This document shows positions 40,418 to 47,874 of a DNA stretch of 64,000 bases, one piece after another. The notes beneath the pieces are model-generated. The model made no database searches. It was given only the letters and a program-made list of their open reading frames with translations, and was not told the DNA's origin. The translations under genes and the position numbers were made by a program. Origin of the DNA: Myxococcus sp. (GTDB taxonomy: Bacteria; Myxococcota; Myxococcia; Myxococcales; Myxococcaceae); the NCBI GenBank assembly GCA_014879945.1, contig JACSRE010000140.1, positions 1-64,000 on the forward strand, given 5' to 3'. Positions within the stretch are counted from its first letter, which is position 1; each line of letters starts with the position of its first letter.

Positions 40418-41815
40418 ATGCAGACGACGCGCGCACCAACTCCGAAGGCCGTGCTGGTGGGCGTGCAGGTGCAGGGCGTCTCTGACGTCGACCACGCCGC
40501 CGACCTCGCCGAGCTCGGCCGCCTGGTGCACACCCTGGGCTACGAGGTGGTCGCGACCGTCAGCCAGAAGCGCGACGGCGTCGCCTCGGGCACGGTGCTG
40601 GGCAAGGGCAAGCTGAAGGAGCTCGCGCACCTCACCGGCGGCACCGGCGTCATTCCCTCGAGCGCGAAGGACCGCACCTCGAAGGCGAAGGAGGCGTGGG
40701 AGGCCGAAGAAGCCGAGGAGGCGGAGGAGGCGGAGGAGGCGGCCCGGCCCCCGGAGGAGGACGAGGGCGTCGAGGGCGAAGCCGCGCCGGCGTCGGTGCG
40801 CGCGACGGTGGTGGTGGTCGACCACGAGCTGTCGCCCAGCCAGGCCCGTAACCTCGAGAAGGCCACCGGCGCGCAGGTGCTCGACCGCACCGGCGTCATC
40901 GTCGACATCTTCCACCGGCACGCGAAGAGCCGTGAGGCGCGCATGCAGGTGGAGATCGCCCGCCTCACCTACGTCGCCCCGCGGCTGCGCGAGTCGTCGG
41001 GCGGCACCGAGCGGCAGCAGGGCCGCGGCGCGGGCGAGTCGGCGCTCGAGCTCGACCGGCGCAAGATTCGTGACCGCATCGCCGAGCTCAAGGGGCAGCT
41101 CGCCACCATCGCCGCCGACCAGGACCAGCGCCGCTACGCGAGGCGAGACCAGCTCCGCGTCGCGCTCGTCGGCTACACCAACGCCGGCAAGTCCTCGCTC
41201 ATGCGCGCGCTGACGGGCAGCGAGGTGTTGGTGGCCGACCGCCTCTTCGCCACCCTCGACACCACGGTGCGCGCGCTCCAGCCCGAGACGCGCCCGCGCA
41301 TCCTCGTCTCGGACACGGTGGGCTTCATCAAGAAGCTGCCGCACGACCTGGTGGCGTCGTTCAAGTCGACGCTCGACGAGGCGCTCGAGGCGTCGCTGCT
41401 GCTGTTGGTCGTCGACGCGTCGGACCCGACCTGGCCGGCGCAGCTCGAGGTGACGCAGGGCGTGCTGGAGGAGATTGGCGCGGGCCCCGTGACGCGGCAG
41501 TTGCTCTTCAACAAGGCCGACCGGCTCGACGCGGCCGCGCGCGCGGCGCTGCACGAGAGGTTCCCCGAAGGCGTGGTGCTCTCGGCCCACGCCGCCGACG
41601 ACGTGGCGGCGTTGCGCGAGCGGCTCATCGCCCACTTCGAGGCGTCGATGGTCGAGGGCGAGCTCGTCATTCCCTACGCGAAGCAGGCGGTGGTCGCGCA
41701 GGTGTACGAGCACGCGCGCGTGGTGGCCGAGACGTTCGATGAAGCGGGTCGCCGCCTGGTGGTGCGCGCGCTCCCGGGCGCGATGGCCCGGCTGGCGCGG
41801 CTCATCGACGGCTGA
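40418..41815 (+). CDS. hflX: Ribosome-associated GTPase HflX with an acidic insertion
   Basis: A 465-residue GTPase. The N-terminal HflX domain (10-200) includes LGKGKLKEL and VVVVDHELSPSQARNLEKATGAQVLDRTGVIVDIFHRHAKSREARMQVE. The G domain has G1 GYTNAGKSS (252-260), G3 DTVGFI, G4 NKAD and G5 near LSAHA. HflX rescues stalled or heat-damaged ribosomes by splitting 50S and 30S. An insertion of about 55 residues at 73-128, rich in Glu/Ala and encoded partly by a 9-nt repeat, interrupts the N-terminal domain between the KELA helix and the VVVDHEL strand. Start ATG 40418 with TAGGAG 5 nt upstream. Confidence 0.95.
   Translation: MQTTRAPTPKAVLVGVQVQGVSDVDHAADLAELGRLVHTLGYEVVATVSQKRDGVASGTVLGKGKLKELAHLTGGTGVIPSSAKDRTSKAKEAWEAEEAEEAEEAEEAARPPEEDEGVEGEAAPASVRATVVVVDHELSPSQARNLEKATGAQVLDRTGVIVDIFHRHAKSREARMQVEIARLTYVAPRLRESSGGTERQQGRGAGESALELDRRKIRDRIAELKGQLATIAADQDQRRYARRDQLRVALVGYTNAGKSSLMRALTGSEVLVADRLFATLDTTVRALQPETRPRILVSDTVGFIKKLPHDLVASFKSTLDEALEASLLLLVVDASDPTWPAQLEVTQGVLEEIGAGPVTRQLLFNKADRLDAAARAALHERFPEGVVLSAHAADDVAALRERLIAHFEASMVEGELVIPYAKQAVVAQVYEHARVVAETFDEAGRRLVVRALPGAMARLARLIDG
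40715..40741 (+). repeat. Triplicated GAGGAGGCG within hflX
   Basis: Three perfect tandem copies of a 9-nt unit coding Glu-Glu-Ala, part of a longer acidic low-complexity tract. It is a site where copy number could change by slippage in steps that keep the frame. Confidence 0.8.
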
Positions 41816-41822
41816 GGAGTCG

Positions 41823-41888
41823 CTCGAGGGTCTCCTCTCGAGGCGTGAGCACCTGTGATGCGGCGGGAGCGGAAGGCCGCGCGCGGCC
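41823..41888 (+). terminator. Hairpins downstream of hflX
   Basis: CTCGAG (41823-41828) pairs with 41837-41842 across an 8-nt loop, starting 8 nt after the hflX stop. Further on, a perfect 14-nt palindrome GGCCGCGCGCGGCC lies at 41875-41888. No T-tract is present, so factor-dependent termination or RNA protection is as likely as intrinsic termination. Confidence 0.35.
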
Positions 41889-41930
41889 CTCGTACTCCAC
41901 GTGAGGTAGGGCACGCTTCGACTGGCTTGC

Positions 41931-41936
41931 TACCGT
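41931..41936 (+). promoter_or_regulatory. Candidate -10 element before the ZU5-like reading frame
   Basis: TACCGT ends 7 nt before ATG 41944 in a relatively AT-richer patch, without a Shine-Dalgarno. Confidence 0.3.
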
Positions 41937-41943
41937 TTCTTGT

Positions 41944-42295
41944 ATGTCAATTCGTCTCGGTCGGGCGTCGAGTGCTGCAATTGCGCTGGTGCTGGGGGTG
42001 GTCGCGGGGGGCTGTTCACCCGTTCGCATGAACCCGGCGGGGACCGGCGAATCGAAGTCGCAGGCGATCGACGAGATGGGCGGCTCCGTCGAGCTCGAGG
42101 GTACGACCCTCACCGTCCCCGCGGGAGCGCTGCCTGATGGTCAGACCATCACGGTGACCTCCAGCACCACGCCCGGGCACCTCGGGCTCGGCGATGCTCA
42201 ACCTCACCCCCGGGGTGCACGAGCTCCGCGCCGACGCGCGCTCGATGTTCACCGGGCAGGTCGCCTCGCGGACCATCTCCATCACGGTCTACTAA
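41944..42295 (+). pseudogene. Broken lipoprotein gene with ZU5-like start and Ig-like end
   Basis: The first frame gives a lipoprotein signal (IRLGRASSAAIALVLGVVAGGC) and a ZU5-like strand set (MGGSVELEGTTLTVPAGALPDGQTITVTSS), then degenerates near 42175 into Arg/His-rich text. From about 42180 another frame reads TSGSAMLNLTPGVHELRADARS and then MFTGQVASRTISITVY before TAA 42293-42295, which looks like the last strands of an Ig-like domain. The simplest reading is an internal deletion plus frameshift in a larger surface lipoprotein. A sequencing error alone would not explain the very short distance between the two domains. Confidence 0.6.
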
Positions 42296-42302
42296 CCGGC
42301 CT

Positions 42303-42346
42303 CCATCGCGCCAGGCGACCGCTGCGCCGTCGTCGCCTCGCGATGG
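42303..42346. terminator. Long imperfect hairpin between convergent frames
   Basis: CCATCGCG (42303-42310) pairs with 42339-42346 and AGGCGAC (42313-42319) with 42332-42338; only a 2-nt bulge separates the two stems, and the loop is 12 nt. It lies between the broken lipoprotein gene and the convergent gene ending at 42383, so it may terminate both. Confidence 0.5.
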
Positions 42347-42382
42347 CGTCGCGCCTCCCTGCTTCATCTCTCGAGGGACGGC

Positions 42383-42988
42383 TCAGTCGAGCGCGACGGG
42401 GTCAAACGTCACCGAGACGCCGACCTGGGCGCTGGTGATGTCCAGCTTCGTCAACGGCGCGCTCGGGTCCGCGCCGGTGAGCCAGGTCTGGGTGACGTCG
42501 AGGCTCACCGCGACGTCAGACGCTGACAGGCGCGCGGCGATGACGTTCAGCCCACCACCAACCCGCGCCGCGCTGACGGGCACGTCGACGTCGTTGATCG
42601 CCCCCAGGAGCAGCACGCCACCCTTCACGTAGAGCGAGACGCGCGAGACCAGGTTCACCATCAGCAGCGGCAGGACCTGAAGGCCGGCCAGCTTCACGCC
42701 TGCGGTCGCACCCTCGAGCCGCCCTCCCGACCCGAAGTAGCCGGCGACGACGCCCAGCCCGAAGCGCTCCCAGGTGACGAGCGTCTGGAGCGTCGCCTCC
42801 ACGGTCAACCCGTGCCGCACCTGCTCCGGCGTCGGGTTCTCTTGCGTGCTCACCCACGAGGGACCGAGGTGGAACCAGGGCGTGACGCCGAAGCCGAAGC
42901 CATGCCCGTCGTCGTAGGCGGGCCCGTTCTTCTTCGCGGCGAAGGCGGGGAGGGCGAGCAGGAGCAGCAGCGCGGTGAGCCGGTTCAT
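42383..42988 (-). CDS. Exported beta-barrel-like hypothetical protein
   Basis: A 201-residue protein with a signal peptide (MNRLTALLLLLALPAFA). The rest alternates hydrophobic and polar residues with repeated Gly (GFGFGVTPWFHLGPSW, FGLGVVAGYFGSGG, VSLYVKGGVLLLG, VGGGLNVIAARLSASDVAVSLDVTQTWL), consistent with a small outer-membrane beta-barrel, and ends in VSVTFDPVALD. Start ATG 42988 follows GGAGGG. It overlaps the upstream small lipoprotein gene by 4 nt, suggesting an envelope pair. No family recognised. Confidence 0.7.
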   Translation of the reverse strand: MNRLTALLLLLALPAFAAKKNGPAYDDGHGFGFGVTPWFHLGPSWVSTQENPTPEQVRHGLTVEATLQTLVTWERFGLGVVAGYFGSGGRLEGATAGVKLAGLQVLPLLMVNLVSRVSLYVKGGVLLLGAINDVDVPVSAARVGGGLNVIAARLSASDVAVSLDVTQTWLTGADPSAPLTKLDITSAQVGVSVTFDPVALD

Positions 42989-43197
42989 CGGGCCCTCCGG
43001 CAAGCGGCCTGGCGGTCGCGGCTGCTCGCGTCAGTGCCGTTCACGCAGCCCTTGTCGTCATAGACGTCCCCCTCGGTGCTCTTCGAGGCAGGCCCCGAGG
43101 GAATCGAGTTCGACTCCCAGGGCCGGTTGATGACCCCCGGGCTGATGCGGCCACACCCAGAGGCAAGGAGGACGAGGAGCACGACGACGAGGCGCAT
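42985..43197 (-). CDS. Small lipoprotein
   Basis: A 70-residue lipoprotein (MRLVVVLLVLLASGC, lipid Cys at 15). The mature part is short and polar with two more cysteines (DKGCVNG, QAACRRAR). No domain can be assigned. ATG 43197 is used; an upstream TTG would add six residues. It is coupled to the barrel-like gene by an ATGA overlap. Confidence 0.65.
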   Translation of the reverse strand: MRLVVVLLVLLASGCGRISPGVINRPWESNSIPSGPASKSTEGDVYDDKGCVNGTDASSRDRQAACRRAR

Positions 43198-43258
43198 GCG
43201 CCGGCATTTTTTCAAGCGCGCGCCGGGCCCGCAAGCGCGACGGAGCCCGCGGCCAGCG

Positions 43259-43687
43259 CTACGCCTGCGCGTCTTCGAAGAGGGCTTCGCTGGCAGGCGC
43301 CACCTTGCGGGGCCGCCCGCGCTTCTTCGGCGCCTCGGCGAGGGTCAGCCCGTCGCCCGTCGTCGTCGGCGCGGCCTTGCGCAGCCGCGGCAGCACCAGG
43401 TCGGCCAGCTTCGCGCGCAGCGGCTCATCGGCCTCGGCCATCACCGTCAGCCACGCGTAGAGGCGGTGGGCCTTTCTCAGCAGCGCCTCCTGCTCCTCGT
43501 CGAGCGCGCGGCGGGCGGCCTCGAGCTGCGCCTCGGCAGCCGCGACGGCCTGATGGCGCTCCTTCACCTGCGCCACCAGCTCGTGCAGCATCGGCGCGTC
43601 CACGTCGGGGAACTTCACCTCGGGCAGCGCCGAGAAGAGCTGAATGAGGCGGTGCACGTCGGGGCTGATGGGGTCGGGGTCGTTCAT
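43259..43687 (-). CDS. Coiled-coil protein with C-terminal AT-hook-like motif
   Basis: A 142-residue cytoplasmic protein. Residues 32-78 form a helix with coiled-coil character (LHELVAQVKERHQAVAAAEAQLEAARRALDEEQEALLRKAHRLYAWL). Near the C-terminus KKRGRPRK (121-128) is a textbook AT-hook core (RGRP flanked by basic residues), the minor-groove-binding motif also found in myxobacterial CarD-type proteins. An acidic tail (SEALFEDAQA) follows. A nucleoid-associated or regulatory role is plausible. Start ATG 43687. Confidence 0.72.
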   Translation of the reverse strand: MNDPDPISPDVHRLIQLFSALPEVKFPDVDAPMLHELVAQVKERHQAVAAAEAQLEAARRALDEEQEALLRKAHRLYAWLTVMAEADEPLRAKLADLVLPRLRKAAPTTTGDGLTLAEAPKKRGRPRKVAPASEALFEDAQA

Positions 43688-43778
43688 GGGGCTCCCTTGG
43701 GTGGCTGAATGGGTGTTCAGTGTCTCACCGCTTCAGGCGCGACGCAACGAAACGCTGGCGTCTGGGTGGGGCTCGTCG

Positions 43779-44735
43779 ATGCTGCGGTCCGTGAACTCCT
43801 CCCGACCGATGTTGATCAGCTGCCTGGCGCTCACGCTCGCTGCGGGGTGCGCGCCGCGGCTCCACCTTCGCCACGAGACGCCGCCGGTGCTCGACGCGGC
43901 AGGCGTCACCTCGGTGACCGTGCAGGGCGTCACCCCACAGGCGGGCCCGAACGTGTTGCAGGCGCTCATCGACCCCATGAGCGGGCTGGCCGCCGCGATG
44001 CTCGAGCCCGAGGCCGTCGCGATGACCGAGCGCCAGCTGGTGCAGACCTGCGCGATGGCGGTGCCGAGCCAGTGCCGCGCGCCGCCCTGCCCGCTGCCCG
44101 AGGCGACCCTCTCGGTCGAGCTGCGCAGCGTCAGGGCCACCGGCGGCGTCGCGCCCGTTCCAGGCCAGACCAGCGGCACCCAGCTGTCGGTGCGCACCGA
44201 CGCCATCTTCACGCTCACCCGCAACGACGGCACCCGCATCTTCTCGCGCGACTACTTCGGGCGGCGCCACGGGCCGACGCCCACCATCTCGAAGAGCGGC
44301 AACAACTTCAGCGAGTCGCTCATCTCGGTGCAGAACGCCGCGCGGCTGGCGCAGCAGGCCCTGCACGCGATGGTGAGCGCGTTCGTCGCGGACCTGAAGC
44401 CGGGCGAGACGACCGACACCCTGCTGCTCGAGGAGCCGGCGCCGCTCAAGGGCGCGGTGAAGGCCGCCGTCGACGGCGACCTCGACGGCGCGCTGCAACA
44501 GCACCAGGCGTACCTGGCCAACAACCCCAACGACGCGCGGGCCTGGTCGAACGTGGGCGCGCTCCAGTCGGTGCGCGGGGAGTTCGCCGAGTCGCTGGCA
44601 GCCTACGAGCGCGCGGCGCAGCTGGGCGGCGACGAGCGCTTCGGGCGTGAGGTCGTCTACGCGCGCAACCGCATGACCCAGCTGCAGTACCTGCAGACGC
44701 TCAAGCGCGCGGCGTGCGGGCCTCCGGCGCGCTGA
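43779..44735 (+). CDS. TPR-containing lipoprotein
   Basis: A 318-residue lipoprotein. ATG 43779 gives a positively charged n-region before LISCLALTLAAGC (lipid Cys at 24); ATG 43809 would give a signal without positive charge. The central part is beta-rich (ATLSVELRSVRATGG, TDAIFTLTRNDGTRIFSRDYFG), followed near the end by TPR-like repeats (AAVDGDLDGALQQHQAYLANNPNDARAWSNVGALQSVRGEFAESLAAYERAAQLG). Likely envelope scaffold. No catalytic motif. The stop is 3 nt from the convergent MaoC-like gene. Confidence 0.75.
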   Translation: MLRSVNSSRPMLISCLALTLAAGCAPRLHLRHETPPVLDAAGVTSVTVQGVTPQAGPNVLQALIDPMSGLAAAMLEPEAVAMTERQLVQTCAMAVPSQCRAPPCPLPEATLSVELRSVRATGGVAPVPGQTSGTQLSVRTDAIFTLTRNDGTRIFSRDYFGRRHGPTPTISKSGNNFSESLISVQNAARLAQQALHAMVSAFVADLKPGETTDTLLLEEPAPLKGAVKAAVDGDLDGALQQHQAYLANNPNDARAWSNVGALQSVRGEFAESLAAYERAAQLGGDERFGREVVYARNRMTQLQYLQTLKRAACGPPAR

Positions 44736-44738
44736 CGG

Positions 44739-45605
44739 TCACGGCGCGGGCCGGCCGACGCTCGCGAGCAGGTGGGCCTTCTCGCCGTCTGGCGAGTACA
44801 GCCCGAAGCCCTCGGCGGTCTTCACGAACGCGACCTCGGCCGGCAGGTAGACTGGTGAGAGGAAGCGGAGCTCCACGCGCAGCGGCGCGCTCGCCACGCC
44901 CATCGCAGACAGCCCGCGCGCGCCCAGCCACATGCCGTGCATCAGCGCGCGCCGGTGGCCCATCAGCCGGGCCGACCAGCGGCTCATGTGAATCGGGTCG
45001 ACGTTGTTCGAGAGCGCCGCGTACCGGCGCCCGTACCCGTCGGGGAGCGCCCACCGCTCCGCGCCCTCGAGGCTCGGCGGCGGCGGCCGGGTCTTCGGCG
45101 GGGCCGCGGCGACCGGGGAAGGCGAGCGTCGGAAGGCGAGCGTGGTGCTGCGCCAGACGAGGGCGCCGTCGACCGACAGCTCGCTGGTGATGGAGAGCTC
45201 ATGCCCGCGCTCGACCTCGGTGATGGAGCGCAGCTCGCACCGCATCCTCCACGCGCCCGGTGCGAGCGGGGTGAAGACCTCGATGGTCTCTCTCTTGTGA
45301 ATGAGCCCCAGCGGCGGGAACGGAAAGCGCGCGTCGTTCACCAGGGAGAAGTGCAGGTGGGTGAGCAGCGCGTAGGGCCAGGTCGGCGGGAGCCCATCGC
45401 CCGTCCACCCCACGAACGCGGCGAACCGCGCGGCCTGCTCGCGGCCACAGCGCAGCGGGCCCTCGCGGACGATGCCGGAGACGGCGGTCGCGTCATCGGG
45501 TGTGCGGCGCTTGCGGGCGGTGTTGATGAGGGCGCTCCCGGCGTCGAGGAGCAGCGACAGGCGTGGGGAGCTCACGGGGCGGGGAGCTTCGCACACCACG
45601 CGCAC
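44739..45605 (-). CDS. MaoC-like hot-dog dehydratase/hydratase
   Basis: A protein of up to 288 residues with a double hot-dog layout. The C-terminal half has the hydratase-type sequence YAALSNNVDPIHMSRWSARLMGHRRALMHGMWLGARGLSAMG, with the N/D-x-x-P-I-H catalytic pattern of MaoC-type R-hydratases. The N-terminal half (about 30-150) is a degenerate hot dog. The start is uncertain: GTG 45605 or GTG 45575. The likely reaction is reversible hydration of 2-enoyl-CoA or ACP. It stands beside a glycosyltransferase, an OleD-like reductase and a KAS III enzyme, together resembling a small lipid pathway. Confidence 0.82.
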   Translation of the reverse strand: MRVVCEAPRPVSSPRLSLLLDAGSALINTARKRRTPDDATAVSGIVREGPLRCGREQAARFAAFVGWTGDGLPPTWPYALLTHLHFSLVNDARFPFPPLGLIHKRETIEVFTPLAPGAWRMRCELRSITEVERGHELSITSELSVDGALVWRSTTLAFRRSPSPVAAAPPKTRPPPPSLEGAERWALPDGYGRRYAALSNNVDPIHMSRWSARLMGHRRALMHGMWLGARGLSAMGVASAPLRVELRFLSPVYLPAEVAFVKTAEGFGLYSPDGEKAHLLASVGRPAP

Positions 45606-45679
45606 AGCCCACCCCTCAGCGCGAGATCCTCTACGATGGCGGCCCTGGTGAGCCTCGAACTCCGAAGGCGGTTCGAACC

Positions 45680-46900
45680 ATGCGCGTCGTAATCGGCGCC
45701 TTCGGCACCCGTGGCGACGTGCAGCCCATGATTGGCCTGGCGCAGGCGCTCTCGAAGAAGGGCCACTCCGTCTGGGCGGCGGTGCCGCCGAGCTCCCTGG
45801 CGCTCGCCCGGGCGCACGGGCTCGACGTCAGCGCGGTGGGCCTCGACTACGAAGGGGTCAGCCGCCGCAGCGCCAACGGCACCTTCGCCGAGCTCGTCGC
45901 CCTCGCCCGCCTGTTGCGCGGTGAGGTGGAGGTCCAGGTGCAGGCGCTCGAGCCCCGGGTGCGCGAGGCCGACCTGCTGGTGGGCTCCTCGGTGCTGGCC
46001 GCGGGCGCGCTGCTCGAGGAGCTCGTCGGAACGCCCTACGCCTTCTTCGGGTTCTGCCCGCAGCTCTTCCGCTCGGCCCATCACCCGACGCCCTCGGTCC
46101 CCTGGCAGCGCCTGCCCCGGTGGCTCAACCGCCTCTCGTGGGCCGGCAACGAGGCCCTGTGGGGCCTGATGCTGAAGCCGGCGCTCGACGCTGCCCGTGC
46201 ACGACGCGGGCTGCGCCCCAGCCCCGCCGTCTGGGCCTCGTTGACGAGCGCGCACCCCTTCCTCGCCTGTGAGCCCTCGCTCGCGCTCAGCCCGCCCGAC
46301 CACTCGCCCGCCGTCACCCAGGTCGGCGCCCTGGTGATGCACGACGCCGGCACGCTGAGCGCGGCGACCCGGGCCTTCCTCGACAGTGGGCCCGCGCCGG
46401 TCTTCATCGGCTTCGGCAGCATGTCGGACCCGAACCCCGCGAGGACGACGGAGCGCCTCGTCGACGCGGTGCGCTCGGTGGGCGTCAGGGCCATCATCTC
46501 GCGCGGCTGGGCGCGCCTGGGCATGGAGGACGCGGGCCCGCACCTGCACTTCGCCGACGCCGAGCCGCACCCCGCGCTCTTCCCCCGGTGCGCCGCCATC
46601 GTTCACCACGGTGGCGCCGGCACGCTCCACGCCGCGGCGCGCGCGGGCGTGCCTCAGGTGCTGATGCCGCAGCTGCTGGACCAGCACTACTGGGCCAACC
46701 GGGTGCTCGAGCTCGGCCTCGGCCACGTCGTGCCCCGCCACGACGAAGACCCTTCGCGCCTGGCCGACGCGCTGCGCGCCTGCCTCGCTGACGGGGCGCT
46801 CCAGGCGCGGTGCCGGGCCCAGGCCCTCGCCATGCGGAGCGACGGCGTCGACGTGGCCATCGAGCACCTCGAGGCGCTCGCGGCACGCCGGGGCGGGTGA
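45680..46900 (+). CDS. GT1-family glycosyltransferase (macrolide/sterol UGT-like)
   Basis: A 406-residue GT-B enzyme. The N-terminal acceptor domain begins MRVVIGAFGTRGDVQPMIGLAQALSKKGHSVWAAVP, as in MGT/sterol glucosyltransferases, and the donor-binding stretch reads VHHGGAGTLHAAARAGVPQVLMPQLLDQHYWANRVLELGLG. FIGFGSMSDPNPARTT is the inter-domain signature. It transfers a sugar from a nucleotide donor to a hydrophobic acceptor such as a polyketide, sterol or lipid. It faces the KAS III and OleD-like genes, so the acceptor may be their product. The acceptor cannot be read directly. Confidence 0.92.
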   Translation: MRVVIGAFGTRGDVQPMIGLAQALSKKGHSVWAAVPPSSLALARAHGLDVSAVGLDYEGVSRRSANGTFAELVALARLLRGEVEVQVQALEPRVREADLLVGSSVLAAGALLEELVGTPYAFFGFCPQLFRSAHHPTPSVPWQRLPRWLNRLSWAGNEALWGLMLKPALDAARARRGLRPSPAVWASLTSAHPFLACEPSLALSPPDHSPAVTQVGALVMHDAGTLSAATRAFLDSGPAPVFIGFGSMSDPNPARTTERLVDAVRSVGVRAIISRGWARLGMEDAGPHLHFADAEPHPALFPRCAAIVHHGGAGTLHAAARAGVPQVLMPQLLDQHYWANRVLELGLGHVVPRHDEDPSRLADALRACLADGALQARCRAQALAMRSDGVDVAIEHLEALAARRGG

Positions 46901-46911
46901 CGAGGGCGTCG

Positions 46912-47874
46912 TCAGCTGCCGGCGCCGGTGCCCGGAAAGAGCGCGCGTGCGTCCATCGGGACGACGCCCAGGTCCCGCTTCATGCGCTCGACCGAGAACC
47001 AGTGGGCGCGCGAGAGCATCACGACCCGGTACCGGTTGATGACCGGCGCCCAACCCGGAAACGGCGCGTGAACGCACTCCGCCAGCGTCGCCAGGCCCAT
47101 GGCGAGCCGACGGGGAAGGCGCAGGACCCGGGGCGCCCGGCCGAGCCTTCGGCCGACCTCCGCCTGCAGCACCTGGGTGAGAGACAGCGCCGGCTCATCG
47201 GCCACGAAGTACGCCGCTCCAGACGGCCCGCCACCCAGGAGGTGCTCCGCGGCCCGAAGGTGCGCGCCGACGCAGGTGTCGATCGACGTCATGCTCACGG
47301 CGACGTCGCGGTCGCCGATCACCACGACCGTGCCGATGGCAGCCATCGCGTCGATGAGGCGGCCAAGGTGGCGCTCGCCCGGCCCGATGACGGCGTGCGG
47401 CCGAAGGGCAATCGTCTTCATGTCGCCGCAGTGCGCGCGCACGACGAGCTCGGCGCGCGCCTTCGATCGTGAGTACTCACTCAGCGCACGGGCCGGCGCC
47501 GCCATCGACTCGTCCTCGCCCTCGATGTCGCGGTCGCTCATCAACGCCGAGGGCGAGCTCGTCAGCACGAACACCTTCACGCCCGCGGCCTCGGCCGCCT
47601 CGAGCAGCCGCGCCGTCGCCTGCACGTTCTCGCGCTCGTAGTCGCGCCGGCGCCCCCAGTCGCCCACCCGCGCGGCGACGTGGAAGACGACGTCCACCGA
47701 CTCCAGCGCGCGGCGCGGCACGGGGTCCGACAGCGCCCAGCGCACGAACGTGGCGCCCGCTGGCGTCGAGCCGGGCCTGCGACCGAGCGCGACGACCTCC
47801 CAGCCCTCGTCGAGCAGCCGGCCCGCGAGCGCACCGCCGATGAAGCCCGACGCGCCAGTCACCAGCGCCCTCAT
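46912..47874 (-). CDS. NAD(P)-dependent 3-beta-HSD/OleD-like short-chain reductase
   Basis: A 320-residue extended SDR. Rossmann motif GASGFIGG (7-14) and catalytic Y134xxxK138 (LSEYSRSKARAEL), with S106/S107 and the substrate loop RPHAVIGPGERHLGRLIDAM, match the 3-beta-hydroxysteroid dehydrogenase/OleD subfamily. Its ATG 47874 overlaps the KAS III stop (ATGA), reproducing the functional pairing of OleA and OleD, in which OleD reduces a 2-alkyl-3-ketoacid. No OleB or OleC homologue is in the window, so the complete olefin pathway is not indicated here. Confidence 0.88.
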   Translation of the reverse strand: MRALVTGASGFIGGALAGRLLDEGWEVVALGRRPGSTPAGATFVRWALSDPVPRRALESVDVVFHVAARVGDWGRRRDYERENVQATARLLEAAEAAGVKVFVLTSSPSALMSDRDIEGEDESMAAPARALSEYSRSKARAELVVRAHCGDMKTIALRPHAVIGPGERHLGRLIDAMAAIGTVVVIGDRDVAVSMTSIDTCVGAHLRAAEHLLGGGPSGAAYFVADEPALSLTQVLQAEVGRRLGRAPRVLRLPRRLAMGLATLAECVHAPFPGWAPVINRYRVVMLSRAHWFSVERMKRDLGVVPMDARALFPGTGAGS

